A DNA stretch of 21,038 nt from Basidiobolus ranarum (taxonomy: Eukaryota; Basidiobolomycota; Basidiobolomycetes; Basidiobolales): the NCBI GenBank assembly GCA_040143965.1, contig JASJQH010007090.1:1-21038 (forward strand). Direction: 5' to 3'. Shown here one piece after another: positions 1-10,516 of this stretch. The stretch's first letter is position 1. Every line of letters starts with the position of its first letter. Both the position numbers and the translations under genes were made by a program. Under the pieces are notes generated by a model. That model was not told the DNA's origin. It did no database searches and saw nothing but the letters and a program-made list of their open reading frames with translations.

Positions 1-1958
1 ATTCGGCTCATACTTGGATCGAACGTATTGGCACAAAACCTTAAATATACTCCAACCATCAATCTCACTTCTATAACAAAATTTTGCAAAGCCAACCAAC
101 CGGAATAGGAGTTTTGCGTGCTAAATAAACATAGTATGTGATATCGGACAGAATATCGGTAATATGATGTGGTAGAGGACTCTCGAACGTGACGTCCAAC
201 TGCTCATCGCCTACATTGTAATCATTGCGTTAACGCGCTTGAATCAGTTATATACCACATATCATGTACCTACCTTTATTCAAACGAAACTTCGTCTTGG
301 AAAAGTCTCGCCAGTTCTCGGAGACCGTGGTACCAGTAAAATCCGTGATCCAAGGAAATACTGGATGAAAGTTTGGATCACCAATTCGTCGACCTTGAGA
401 ACACAGCCATCAGTTACTTGACTTGATGATCGCAAAACTACGCGTGAATGGATTATATATTTACCGGCCAAGTGGTTCAACATCATGATATATGAGAAGT
501 TTGGGATGTCTCCACGAACCCATTTCATAACCAAAGGTTCATCTTCAATTTCTACAAAGCATTGTGCGTGTTTAGAATTTGGGAATATTTTCCAGTAACA
601 AGCTAGTTTTACCTGGAGGTATGTTGTATTGGTGACCGCCTTCAAGAAACTGATCAACTACAACCAGGCATTAATTGAGAGTTACTACAAATAATTATGC
701 GTATTCATCACCTTGGGATACTTTATCCTCAAATCCTTGAAATCCAACAATAGACAACCATAAATTTTCATCGATGAATATATTCGATAGTTTCAATCTT
801 TGTAGTGGAAAATAGGTGAGTTTGGTTCAAAGAAGCATCAATTCGACTGCTATTTACCCTCCATGAATAACCCCGTTGGAATGGAACTGCGATATTGATT
901 TCAGAAGTTGATATACAATGAACGATCTTTTGGTGTTCGAATTTTGAAGTATTCTTGGATTGAAGTTCAACATATCATCAAGTGTGCTGCTTGTGTTAGA
1001 TGCTAAAAAGAAATATGCTCGACTAGATTCAATAAGCGCAAATGGCTCAATGACATTGGGAATAGCTCTAGTCTTCTGAGAGTAGTCTTGAGAAGGAAGA
1101 AATTCAAGAGAAAGAACATCCTTGGATTGATTTTCGTTCGGTACAATACGGTAGTGTTTGCAATGTGGAAAAAGTCTAGCTGTAAAATCTAGGACCAGGT
1201 CCTAAAATATTAGCTAAATATAGCATCCTCTATAATATAATGAGATGTATTAAAGGTATACTTTTTGCAATTCAAGACTTTCTGAGGAATCGGCGTCTGA
1301 AGATGTATATAAAGGTACAAAATTATCAACAGCTTTGTCAAAGTCGGCTGGTTTGTCCGCAAGGTTTTTGGAATGCTCTTTAACATAATCGAGCAAGGTT
1401 AACTCACTCCCCGCTGAAGTTTCAAGTGTTTCGCCAGATGATAACTGGGAATGGAAAAGTTGGGGCCTTCAATGGATGATAAATAAAAGAAATACTTTAG
1501 CTTTACAGATGTCAATACGAAGAGCCTCAACAACTCAATCAATCACCTTCCACTTATATCAGTGGTTTTAGTAAGGACAGTTGTGAAAGCTGTACTGAAA
1601 GACGGATGAGAAGAGCTAGTATTTTCATTAATTCCATTTTCGGGTCCATATGTATGAATGATTGGCCGCTTCAGTAATAGCTCATTATTGTCCTGGAGAA
1701 AATTGGCTGGTTCATTGAGAATGTGTAACCACTTCTTGTCCAACTAGTACGAAAATATAAATTCATCAGGTCTCGATACCTTAGTTATGAAACAAGAAAC
1801 ATTGAACTAATTTACGAATCAAAATGTGTATTACATACAACTGTGCAAACGTTCCGCCCTTTATCTTCGTTTACTTTGAAGTACGGGTAAGCTACATCTA
1901 TCAATAGATCTTCTTTGATGAGAGTGGTCAATTCCTCAGTCGATAGTTGTTGTCCCAT
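1..1958 (-). CDS. WDR81-like protein: kinase-like lobe plus BEACH domain, 5' part only
   Basis: WDR81-family proteins act on endosomes, where animal WDR81 works with WDR91 to restrain PI3-kinase and drive early-to-late endosome conversion; that role is family knowledge. I read nine exons: 1958-1839, 1743-1547, 1466-1262, 1201-858, 797-712, 657-613, 551-465, 393-101 and 39-1. All junctions are GT-AG and phase-consistent, giving 472 codons with no stop. A kinase-like region at about residues 220-317 carries [18 protein letters not shown] (285-302), with Gly where HRD kinases have the catalytic Asp. The BEACH domain begins near 341 with [12 protein letters not shown] and [20 protein letters not shown], then [39 protein letters not shown] and [13 protein letters not shown]. 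These match WDR81 better than other BEACH proteins. The remaining BEACH and WD40 repeats lie beyond base 1. The ATG at 1958 is the first usable one; a further 5' exon is possible. Confidence 0.85.
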
Positions 1959-2814
1959 CACTTGCACTTTTCGACCGTTAAACTAAGGTTGACTACTGAA
2001 AGGACTATGCAATCCATGTTGATTAAAATAGGATTAAATTCCATCTATTTTTAAGCTTAAGAAATCGAAATACATCCAAGTCATCAATGGCAGTGTCACG
2101 GATTATAAACATGTTTTATGCAAATTTAATGCTAAAATTTTATGTTCTGATTTACATCATTGCATTAGCCTGAGGGCTAGATGCATGCATCCTTTGTGAC
2201 TGGATTTCACGTTGATTGGGACTACTTTCTGTACATACAATTTTGTTGAGAAATTGCATATAAGCATGAAATGTAATGTCACACTAACCTGTCTACTATT
2301 TCACAGCTGCATGTACAATCTAAATTATTGTATTTTATAAATAAGGGAAAGTAGAATTTTTAATTCAAGCTGTGCAACTCAGTTTGAGGTCTCGAGATTT
2401 TCTTATTTTTTGCATGTTGTTCTCGTGAACTCTCCATCATAATCATAATTGCCCCTTGTCTAGAAGCATATGTAATATCGAATGCACAGTCTCATTACAG
2501 GGATACAATGGGTTGAGAGAGTTTGAAGGGTAAAACTTAATATATGTTAACATATCAAAGTGAGTGACATCGTTCGTTAACTCACTTCCCCTTCTCTAAT
2601 CAACTTCTTTTATTAGATATTAGCTTAGTTTGGTCCATTCATAAAGAAATTCCTTGTTCAGTCTAACTTAAACTTTCTCTCTATTTATTGTCACTCCTTA
2701 CCATCGTTAAGATATTATTCAATTACCTGAAAACTCATAATATTCATTTCGGTCATTACACCTTTTTATACACTAAACACAATAGAAGCTTGATACTTCA
2801 AGTAGAAACATAAC
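1959..2814. other. Intergenic region between divergent genes
   Basis: This 856-bp gap separates the starts of the minus-strand WDR81-like gene and the plus-strand kinesin, so it must hold both promoters. It is AT-rich. I found no coding frame of convincing composition, no clear TATA box at a sensible distance and no repeat. An AG followed by an open frame just upstream of 1958 leaves room for an extra 5' exon of the minus-strand gene, but I could not identify one. Confidence 0.5.
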
Positions 2815-5800
2815 ATGACGACCAATGTTGAAAATAAATCTGCGTTAAGACTTCCCTCAAGTATTTCAAAGGTAAACCTGGAAGTTCCTCCTTATGGATA
2901 TTCGTATAACAAAATTCTTTGATATTTTCTTATTTTTTAAAGAAAATCTAAATGCCAAAGACTCACTTTATTACCTTCTGACGCATTTCTTACTCAGTCA
3001 TTAGGTATGCGAGCTTTAAAAACTCGACAAAACACAGATGAGACGAACGTCAGCAATAGTAGCCATGACGATAGTGAAGGTTATTATGATTCGGGGCCGA
3101 CTATAAATAATGAAGTCAACTTAAATAAATCTGGTGGTAGTACGAGTCTATTACGCCCTGTGCGTGGCAGAATGGGCTTGCCACCACCCTCAGCAATCTT
3201 TAAAACTAACGGCAAATCGAGTGAACTTTCTTCAGAAGAACCTAACAAACCGGAGGCTTTGATCATACCAAGCTCAAGTGCGTCCAATAAAGAAGAAGTA
3301 ACCCCGCGATTCAAATCCAGTGATCCACTTGCTAATTCTAATAGCGGCAGTAAAAATGCACTGTCAAATGGGAGAAAAGAGATCGGTCAAGCTCAAAAAT
3401 CACCAATACCTACTCGAAACAAAGTCAATGTAAATCCATCCAAAACTGCATTAGCAATAGATAAGATGAAACAGGAAAGAGAGGAAAGAAGAAAACGTTT
3501 CGCAGAAGCTAGAGTGCAAAAGCAACAACAGCAGGGAGAGTCTTTTGAAGTAGCCAAGTATGTTGAGATGATCAATGAAATCCGTTCAGAGTTGGATACC
3601 AAAATAGTGAGGTCTAGACGCAAATCAATTGGTAATTGCGGTACCTCAGCTGCTGGTAAAGATGTATCCATCCAGGTGTGCGTAAGAAAGAGACCATTGA
3701 GTGGTAAAGGTAAGAATTAAGCATATTATGATCAGCAAAGCAGCTTTCCTTATTGAATTCAACAATCGCCTTTCCATTTAGAGAGTAACTCCTACGCATT
3801 TGACATTGCCACCTCTGCACCAAGCAAGAACAGAAGCACATTAAGCAAGGTCTACATTCATGAGCCGAAGTGCCGATTAGATCTCACTAAAACAATCGAA
3901 ACCCAATGGTTTGATTTTGATGAGGTCTTTGATGAAAATAGTACAAATATGCAGATTTACCGAGCGGTCGGAAAGCCATTAGTGGAGAAATTGTTTGAAG
4001 GTGGAAATTCTACATTGTTTGCTTACGGTCAGACTGGAAGTGTAAGTTCACATAGATTTCACTTTGTAGCAAAAAAAATTGAAATTCTACATACTTCCAC
4101 TTACTATGAGTTTCACCCACAATAACTAAAGCGAGAATATTTACCTTGAAAATAGGGTAAAACTCATACAATCTTCGGTTCTTCGGGTGGACAAAGCCCA
4201 GTTCTGGGGGTTTATGAATACGTTTGCAGAGATTTGTTTCGTATGAAAGAGAGCTATGAGGACGACGAATTGACAGTATCTATGTGCTTCTTTGAGATTT
4301 ACGGAGGGAAAGTGTTCGATTTGTTTGGTGATAAAGCATCAGTGAATATCCTAGAAGACGGAAATGGAAACGTACAGGTGGTTGGATTGAATGAGATTTG
4401 CGTTGCCTCCTTAGATGAAATGTTGAAATGCATAGAGCGTGGAAATCAATCACGTACGACTGCCTCCACAGAAGCTAATGCTACGTCTTCTCGGTCACAT
4501 GCAATATTTCAAATCATTATACATAATTCCGACCACTCTACGCTTAGTAAATTTTCGCTGATTGATTTAGCCGGGTCTGAAAGATCTTCAGAAAGCGGTT
4601 CTACAAGCAAGCAATCACAGTTTGAAGGGGCAGAGATCAACAAGAGCTTGTTGGCTTTAAAAGAGTGCATTCGTGCTTTGAGTATCTATGGAGATTCTAA
4701 AAACGGACACGTACCATTCAGAGCCAGTAAATTGACCCAAGTGTTGAGAGATGCGTTAACTGGACCCCGTTCAAACACAGTAGTGATTGCAAATATTTCA
4801 CCAAGCTCTCTTAGTTGTGAACACACGCTGAATACTTTGCGATATGCTGGAAGAGTCAAAGATTTAAAAAGTGGAACTATGGCTTATAACCCAGGCAAGA
4901 AAATCAACAAGCAATATCCTGGTCCTGGTCCTGAAACACCAACTTCAATTAGTGAAGAGCACGATGAAAATTCCGACGAAGATCAGATTACACTTTCTAG
5001 TGGAGATACCGACTCGGATGAGTTTTCCAATGTAAAAGAAGAAGAACTAGTCACCCCAAATTCTGCGGATGCTACTAATACATCACCATCGATGGAGGTA
5101 TTTCCGCAAAGACAAACATCTCCACCTAAACCTGAACTTTATGACAGCGAGAAAGTTTATAGACTGAGCTTCAAACAAAACCAAATTAATCCAGATCATC
5201 AAACCCCAAATGTGAAGACTTTTCTTAGCCCCAAAACCGTATCTTTACGTGGCCAAGAGGCACCATCTCCGGATAATTCACCATTGGCAAACTTATCACG
5301 AAGAGTTCACACACCAGCAGAGCAGATACGTGAAGCCAATGTCGAGAAAGGTTCTACACAAATCGATGAGGACATCAAAGAAATAACTGCCATAAGTGCC
5401 ACGCCAATTTCGAAGACTGATAAGACACTACGTAGCGTTGGCAGTACAAATATCACCCCCAGTACCACTCACTTACGGAATAAATTGAGGAAGCCAACCA
5501 AAAGTAACGATGCAACTCCAATGACGCCAGCATATGCCGTTTCCGTGGAATCGCCTACACCATCCATGAACACAGAACTACAAGAATCTTTGGACCGTCT
5601 ACTAAAGCAACAGGCATATGCAATGGAAAGTGTGAATAGACTAAGCGATCAAGAGAGAAAGATGTTTGAAGAAATCAATCGCACGGAAGAATTCATTGAT
5701 TATCCTAACAAACTAGAAGAAATCCTTACCGAGAAAATTGCAGTACTAACCGCCTTCAAAGATCTGGTTGCTGGGTTTAAACAAAAATCCAGACAAGCGG

Positions 5801-5838
5801 TCGCTTGGGAGAACTTGAGAAATGCTGGACTAGAGTGA
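2815..5838 (+). CDS. Kinesin-13 (KIF2/MCAK-type microtubule depolymerase)
   Basis: Kinesin-13 motors remove tubulin from microtubule ends during spindle and cytoplasmic microtubule turnover. Exons are 2815-2871, 2998-3709, 3782-4041 and 4156-5838, encoding 903 residues. The order is the kinesin-13 one: a disordered basic N-terminus; a charged neck (about 170-235) with an RRKS site at 226-229, like the Aurora site of MCAK; a motor at about 242-580; and a C-terminal tail. Motor landmarks are CVRKRPLSGKE, the P-loop GQTGSGKT (339-346, split by intron 3 after Ser343), NATSSRSHA (451-459), DLAGSE (480-485), LLALKECIRAL and LNTLRYAGRVKDL (568-580). The loop-2 KVD motif reads Arg-Leu-Asp (288-290). 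The tail has many S/T-P sites, then a helical region at about 815-890 matching the conserved kinesin-13 C-terminus. The start at 2815 is favoured because its short exon splices in phase to TCATTAGGTATG; the ATG at 3007 would be internal. Confidence 0.97.
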
Positions 5839-6327
5839 ACCAAATATTCTTATACATTCAAATATCTTACCCCTAATTCATATTTTGTATTGATTCTTTA
5901 ATATAAAAAGCTATTTTAATCTTCTATCTAATTACTAGATACATAAATAGAAATTTATCCCGGTATTTTACGAAAGGTGGATTGATATAAGATTGGGATT
6001 GGCACAAACTAGATTAGTATTGAGATTGACATATATATCTAGATTGGGATTGATATTAGGAGTTTCTACGCATATGCAACGATTCTATCCCAACTATATG
6101 AGGTGACAGGACTGATATAGAGTGTGCTTCTGTTGCCTTAGAAACCCTGCAATACCAAGGGTTTGCAAGAGTGATTGTTTATTTATATTCGAACAGAGAG
6201 ATTAAATGTTATAAAGAGCATGTCATAATTTGAAGAATCAACTTTATTATTAGAATGTGGGATAGACTTTAAGATTGACTAAGTATATATTTCGCTAATA
6301 GATATGTGTTGGTGATTGAAATCCTTC
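5839..6327. other. Intergenic region between convergent genes
   Basis: This 489-bp gap lies between the 3' ends of the kinesin and the GPI-type protein gene. It is AT-rich and contains a loosely repeated AGATTGGGATTG-like phrase near 5990 and 6043. I see no open frame worth calling. It should contain both polyadenylation regions, though no canonical AATAAA stands out. Confidence 0.5.
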
Positions 6328-6893
6328 TCACAAATACATCAAGACAAATCCGATTGCCATGAATCCAACAGCTAAGCAAGGCTTTCCTATGTCTGCAGAG
6401 TTGATCTTATTTGTGCTCACTGGCTTCACGCTGGAGGTAGCAGAGCTTGGACGAATCGATCCCGAGCTAAAAGACAGGAGATGTTAGTGAATTTGAAAAT
6501 AACAAACAAATTGGTTAAATATCATTTGAACCTTGAACGTGCGCTAACTGCTGGTGAACCGGTTGCGGAAGGCATTAAACCACCTGGGTTTGAAGTAATG
6601 CTGAACCCAGTTGGTGTCGACAACGCGGCTGAGCTTACCGAAGAACCAGCTGATAGTGGTGAGCCTGTAGGGAGAATTGATGATGTTGAAGATAATAAGA
6701 AAGAAGGTGTTGGTATTGCTGATGTAGATTCTCCCGCAGAAGTTGCTGCATCACTGGTACTGGAACCACTATCATTGATAGCCGAAGATTCTATGGTTGG
6801 CTCGCTAGACTCCTCTCTGAAATCGACTTCATTTCTAACCTGAGCCACAACAGCGGTGCTTAAAGCAAGAACGATGAGTTGATTGAAATGCAT
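6328..6893 (-). CDS. Secreted Ser/Thr-rich protein, probably GPI-anchored wall protein
   Basis: Two exons, 6893-6532 and 6466-6328, join in phase across a 65-nt intron with a CTAAC branch site, giving 166 residues. The N-terminus MHFNQLIVLALSTAVVAQV is a signal peptide with likely cleavage after the AVVA segment. The middle (about 20-145) is dominated by Ser, Thr, Ala, Pro and Gly, typical of heavily O-mannosylated fungal surface proteins. The C-terminus ends in a hydrophobic stretch, LAVGFMAIGFVLMYL, behind small residues (NSADIGK), as expected for GPI-anchor attachment. Upstream in-frame methionines exist (the frame is open to 7214), but the ATG at 6893 gives the signal peptide and sits about 70 bp below a TATA box. 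I do not recognise a named family. A role in wall structure or adhesion is inference. Confidence 0.8.
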
Positions 6894-6961
6894 TTTGAAA
6901 TGTGAATGTAAGAAGATGATTCTAAAAATGAGATAATAAGAAATGATAATCTCAAAGCAGG

Positions 6962-6968
6962 TTTTATA
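6962..6968 (-). promoter_or_regulatory. TATA box of the GPI-type protein gene
   Basis: The minus strand reads TATAAAA about 70 bp upstream of the ATG at 6893, which would place transcription start some 30-40 bp before the coding region. Position and sequence fit; function is inferred. Confidence 0.5.
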
Positions 6969-7534
6969 GTTCTTGCTATTCTTAAGATGACGGTATCTTG
7001 TGCTGATCTCCTGGAACATATACACAACCCCTAAGATTTGCATGCGATAGCAATTATCCCTACTCTGGCATCGATGGTTAAAATGTTGGTGAGACATTAA
7101 GTATAATGATATGAACAATTGAGTGAATATCCCGACTTTGGTGACGAAATGTGCATCCATAATTTGACAGTTTACATATCCCATTGAATCCTTATTGTTA
7201 TATAAATATGTCAAGCAAGCGATCTATATATGGGATCTACTGCATGTCCACCGATTGAATATGTCAAGTAGGAGTTAGGATGTAAGTATCCTTAGTAAGT
7301 ATCTTTCATCCCCTCTCCGTATTATTCTGATGCACATTGCAAGTGTTCCAGTTTACTCTACACTAGATGGCTCTTTCCACTTCACTGTAAAAAACTTCGA
7401 ACTTAAGCCATCAGAAACTATAATAGATAGAAAGCGACAATATCGAAGTTAAGTTATTCCTTTATTGGAAATCAAATTTGAAGGAAGGGGTATATGGGAC
7501 TGATTATACTACGACCTTACTCATATTCCAGGTA
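6969..7534. other. Intergenic region with no recognised gene
   Basis: This stretch separates two minus-strand genes for secreted products. The frame open from 7214 is the upstream extension of the GPI-protein frame and shows no coding character of its own. The part nearest 7534 must hold the 3' end of the small cysteine-rich gene. I see no repeat or RNA gene. Confidence 0.45.
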
Positions 7535-7705
7535 TTAAATACAACGCCAGTCCTGAGGGCACTTTCCAAGATCACAAGCGATAAGATTCATACAGCTCTT
7601 TGGTTTAGGGCATCCGGTGCTACGACAGTCTTTCTGCTGATTTTGACCAGCGTTGGCTGCACCAAGAATTACCAAGATAAAAGCACCAATAGTCAAGAAG
7701 TTCAT
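7535..7705 (-). CDS. Small secreted cysteine-rich peptide, 56 residues
   Basis: This single exon has not been assigned to a known family. MNFLTIGAFILVILGAANA is a textbook signal peptide with an A-N-A cleavage site, leaving a mature peptide of about 37 residues starting GQNQQKDC. The mature part has six cysteines (27, 32, 38, 44, 49, 55) spaced C-x4-C-x5-C-x5-C-x4-C-x5-C, enough for three disulfides, and ends two residues after... more exactly one residue after the last Cys (Cys-Ile-stop). Lysine and proline cluster between Cys32 and Cys38. Such peptides in fungi are often effectors, antimicrobial peptides or inhibitors, but nothing here decides between these. A TATA-like TATATATT lies about 93 bp upstream on the same strand. 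A longer open frame on the opposite strand (7478-7999) covers the gene and has no protein-like features. A spliced 3' extension cannot be excluded, because GTATTT overlaps the last codons. Confidence 0.75.
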   Translation of the reverse strand: MNFLTIGAFILVILGAANAGQNQQKDCRSTGCPKPKSCMNLIACDLGKCPQDWRCI

Positions 7706-7797
7706 AGTAGTATCCAGAGGCTGATAAAGGCTGGTGTTAGAAGTGCTATAGTAGAAGAGATGTTGCTGTTGCTTTCATCCCAGTCCAGAGCTCTGGA

Positions 7798-7805
7798 ATA
7801 TATAG
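7798..7805 (-). promoter_or_regulatory. TATA-like box of the cysteine-rich peptide gene
   Basis: The minus strand reads CTATATATTCC about 93 bp upstream of the ATG at 7705. This is a plausible TATA element leaving a 5' leader of roughly 60 nt. Inferred from sequence and spacing only. Confidence 0.45.
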
Positions 7806-8404
7806 CAAACTTCCTACCCAAAAACTTACTCTCCTTACTTTGTGATTGGCCTACTGAAGCAAAGCTCTATTTCTTCTTCTGTTTATGCGTCAAGAACCCA
7901 GATTCAACTTGTTCTATACCACATTTACAGAAATTAACACTGCCACCCCTGATAGTGTGTGTCCACGCCATCAAACGTTATTATAGTATCCTTAACTAAA
8001 GAGAAGGCTACCAACATCTCAAGTACTTGTGCTTAGTGCATTGGAACTTTATTTGGCTATTTCCTGCTCGGCGTCTAACAGTCAAGTGAATTTATGCACG
8101 AGGTATTATCCGTTACCATTGAGTTTTGTATATTACAACAAGCTTAAATTAAGCGCCTGATTCAATCGCACTGTCTCAATCACCCTCTAATCGCTGCTAG
8201 GGATAAATATTCAATGTAATTTTAGATAGATTGTTTACTCTTTTGTTTGCTAAGCTTACGATTTTCTTTTTCTGAATCCCACTGAACATTACCAACGACA
8301 AATTGGGCCTATATGCTCAACCCTAAATATTTTATGTTATTTTCACTATTAGTAAATAATATGTTAACATATCTCGCATTTTCCTACTGTTTCAAGCGTT
8401 AAAG
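7806..8404. other. Intergenic region between divergent genes
   Basis: This 599-bp gap contains the upstream regions of the cysteine-rich peptide gene (minus) and LSM5 (plus). It is AT-rich, with many short stop-broken frames. I see no TATA box suitably placed for LSM5, and no repeat. Confidence 0.45.
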
Positions 8405-9115
8405 ATGGCCACTTCACAATTACTCCCACTCGGTATGTAATACTTCCATGTCCTATTAAAAAATAAATCTCTTTCGAGAACCAATCCATCACTAAACTTG
8501 AACCTTACTTTTGTTTTGATATAGAACTTATCGATAAATGTATTGGCTCCAAGATCTGGGTTGTTATGAAAAGTGAACGTGAGTTCACTGGAATCCTTTC
8601 CGGTTTTGACGATTATGTCAGTATCCTTTTTTAAACTTCGTTGGAATGATAAAGATCCGAGATTTTCTTCGATTTATCACAAGTATATACGCGCAAAATG
8701 TCGGTTGTTACCCCTAACTTTACCCCACTTTAGATATGGTTTTAGAAGACGTCACCGAATAGTAAGAATTTGTTTGTTTTACACAGAAAATATGTAGGTA
8801 ATTTACTAAATTCACATTTTAACTTAGTGAAACTACTCCCGAGGGTATTAAAAGCATCAAATTGGAGCAAATCCTATTAAATGGCAACAATATTTGCATG
8901 GTAAGCTTTACGCTGAATTTTTATTGCCTCTCATATGAAGATTATTTCTTTGATGTATTCCCATCCATTGATACGACCTTATACTCATTCATTTTACTTT
9001 ACTTTTAAGCTCATTCCTGGTGGAGAGTAAGTTTTTTGTCTTCTTAAAAATTGGTTTGTTTAGTTCAATTATTCATTTACTTTAATGTTTCTTTAGGGGA
9101 CCTGGAAATCAATAA
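8405..9115 (+). CDS. LSM5: U6 snRNA-associated Sm-like protein LSm5
   Basis: LSm5 is a subunit of the nuclear LSm2-8 ring, which binds the U6 snRNA 3' end, and of the cytoplasmic LSm1-7 ring, which promotes mRNA decapping. Six exons (8405-8432, 8525-8620, 8734-8761, 8828-8900, 9010-9026, 9097-9115) splice in phase to 86 residues, close to the family's usual 80-95. Sm motif 1 is [20 protein letters not shown], continuing [22 protein letters not shown]. Sm motif 2 is [20 protein letters not shown], with the RNA-binding NGNN. The C-terminus EGPGNQ is short. All five introns are GT-AG (66-113 nt), and intron 2 shows a CTAAC branch site before its acceptor. Exon 5 is only 17 nt and the last exon 19 nt. 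Identification is certain on sequence. Confidence 0.97.
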
Positions 9116-10516
9116 CTCCTTTCAATCCGGTATCAGAATCCGAATTTTTCAAAAAAAAACCCTCTCATTCGAATAAAAAATCGATAAATCTTAGACAACC
9201 AACATAGCTAGATTCATGCTTTGAACGAAAAGTTGAATGTTTCCTTGAAGAATGGCCAACTAAAATGATAATTTTTTAAGAGAATGATATACTCAGCATA
9301 TGTCTGTTTGTATGAGAGTACTCCCTAATATAATTAAGTACTTTATGTTCGTATACGTATATAGAAGTGTAAATAGTAGAAGCACCTTAATAGTCATTAT
9401 ACAAATTTGTGGACATTTGAAGAGGCCTTTACGCATGTTACTTGAACCTTAAAGTGGTTGATATTTCCATAGTTTATGAGCCTACATATTGTTAACTGTA
9501 TAGTTAATAAATTGAAATTTATATATCCAAGATGAAGTTTCTAAACATCACTTACCCTTGCTACTCTCTCTGGCATACAACTGAATGCAGTTTCAATTAA
9601 AACTTCATATAATAATATTAAGGAATACAAAGTGTAAGTTGGGGTAAGTTGACCTCGAACTTTATCTATGTTTCATTTTGAATATGTTGAACTGTTTGTA
9701 TATTCAGGGCTGTTGAAGTATTTTGGGAGTTGTTGGAAGTGGTTCGGAACTATAAAGAATTGATGGTTTTCACTTATTGATTTATTGAGTGGAAAGTTGA
9801 TATTTAAAGTTTTGTCAAAAGGTAAACAAAAAGACATGTAGAATGTGTTGAGGAAGGTTCCAAGAACATGTGTGCAAAGCTAGGGGCCTCTAGGACAAGT
9901 TTAAGAAATCTATATATCTTCAAACTTCCAGGTAAATTCCTCTTGAGAATAGTGAGTGATATCTTGGTGAAATACGGAATAGCTAAATACTAAGCTATAT
10001 ATGACTATACAGATGTTTAGGTTATGTTAATTTCAACAAGGGCAACAGTTACAACTCTTCAAAATATAAGCACATTAAATATTTTTATTAGAGATAAAAG
10101 CAACCTTGCTGTTGTATGGTTTTGGATGTAGTGGTTAGGACAATTGAAAAAAAAGCGACTAGCACTTACTACTTTGTTCCATATTTCTTTATTGCATTGA
10201 AAATAAATATTTGTACTATTGCTAGAAATAACGATGTGGTTGTATTTGCCAGGGGAATTGGGGGAAAGGGTATATTGCTAGAATATTGTCTTTTTGGTTA
10301 TAATTTTCTGAGACACATACCTTCAGTTTTCAGGAAACAAGAATTAGATATACTACTATGTTATATAAATATTTAAGTCCTTAATTACAATATTAAAACA
10401 TTTTATCACACCCTTTGTAACATACACTATAAGCACTTCTTGCTAGCCTACGGACTTAAGTAGCTTAAAATTGAGACTAAACTAAGCAGGAAATTGTAGT
10501 ACAATTAAACCATAAT
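9116..10516. other. Gene-poor stretch, possible decayed coding sequence
   Basis: This 1.4-kb region has no gene I can support. A plus-strand stretch at about 9708-9990 has runs of protein-like composition (for example VFWELLEVVRNYKELMVF) interrupted by stops, and may be an old gene or transposase remnant of unknown family. The open frame at 10116-10376 lacks any domain signature. No terminal repeats, target duplications or tRNA were seen. Confidence 0.35.

Noticed and set aside
3007-3720. Kinesin start at the ATG at 3007
   Set aside because: An upstream ATG at 2815 opens a 19-codon exon that splices in phase to codons preceding 3007, so 3007 is more likely internal (Met23).
6481-6843. Plus-strand open frame of 120 residues
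   Set aside because: It is the antisense of the Ser/Thr-rich secreted protein. Its Glu/Val/Ala-rich composition is what reverse translation of Ser/Pro/Thr codons produces.
6894-7214. N-terminal extension of the GPI-type protein to an upstream Met
   Set aside because: The extension has no coding character, would bury the signal peptide, and includes the TATA box.
7478-7999. Plus-strand open frame of 173 residues
   Set aside because: It covers the cysteine-rich peptide gene on the other strand and has no domain. The minus-strand signal peptide and cysteine pattern are far more convincing.
10116-10376. Plus-strand open frame of 86 residues
   Set aside because: AT-rich chance frame without motif, signal or homologue that I recognise.
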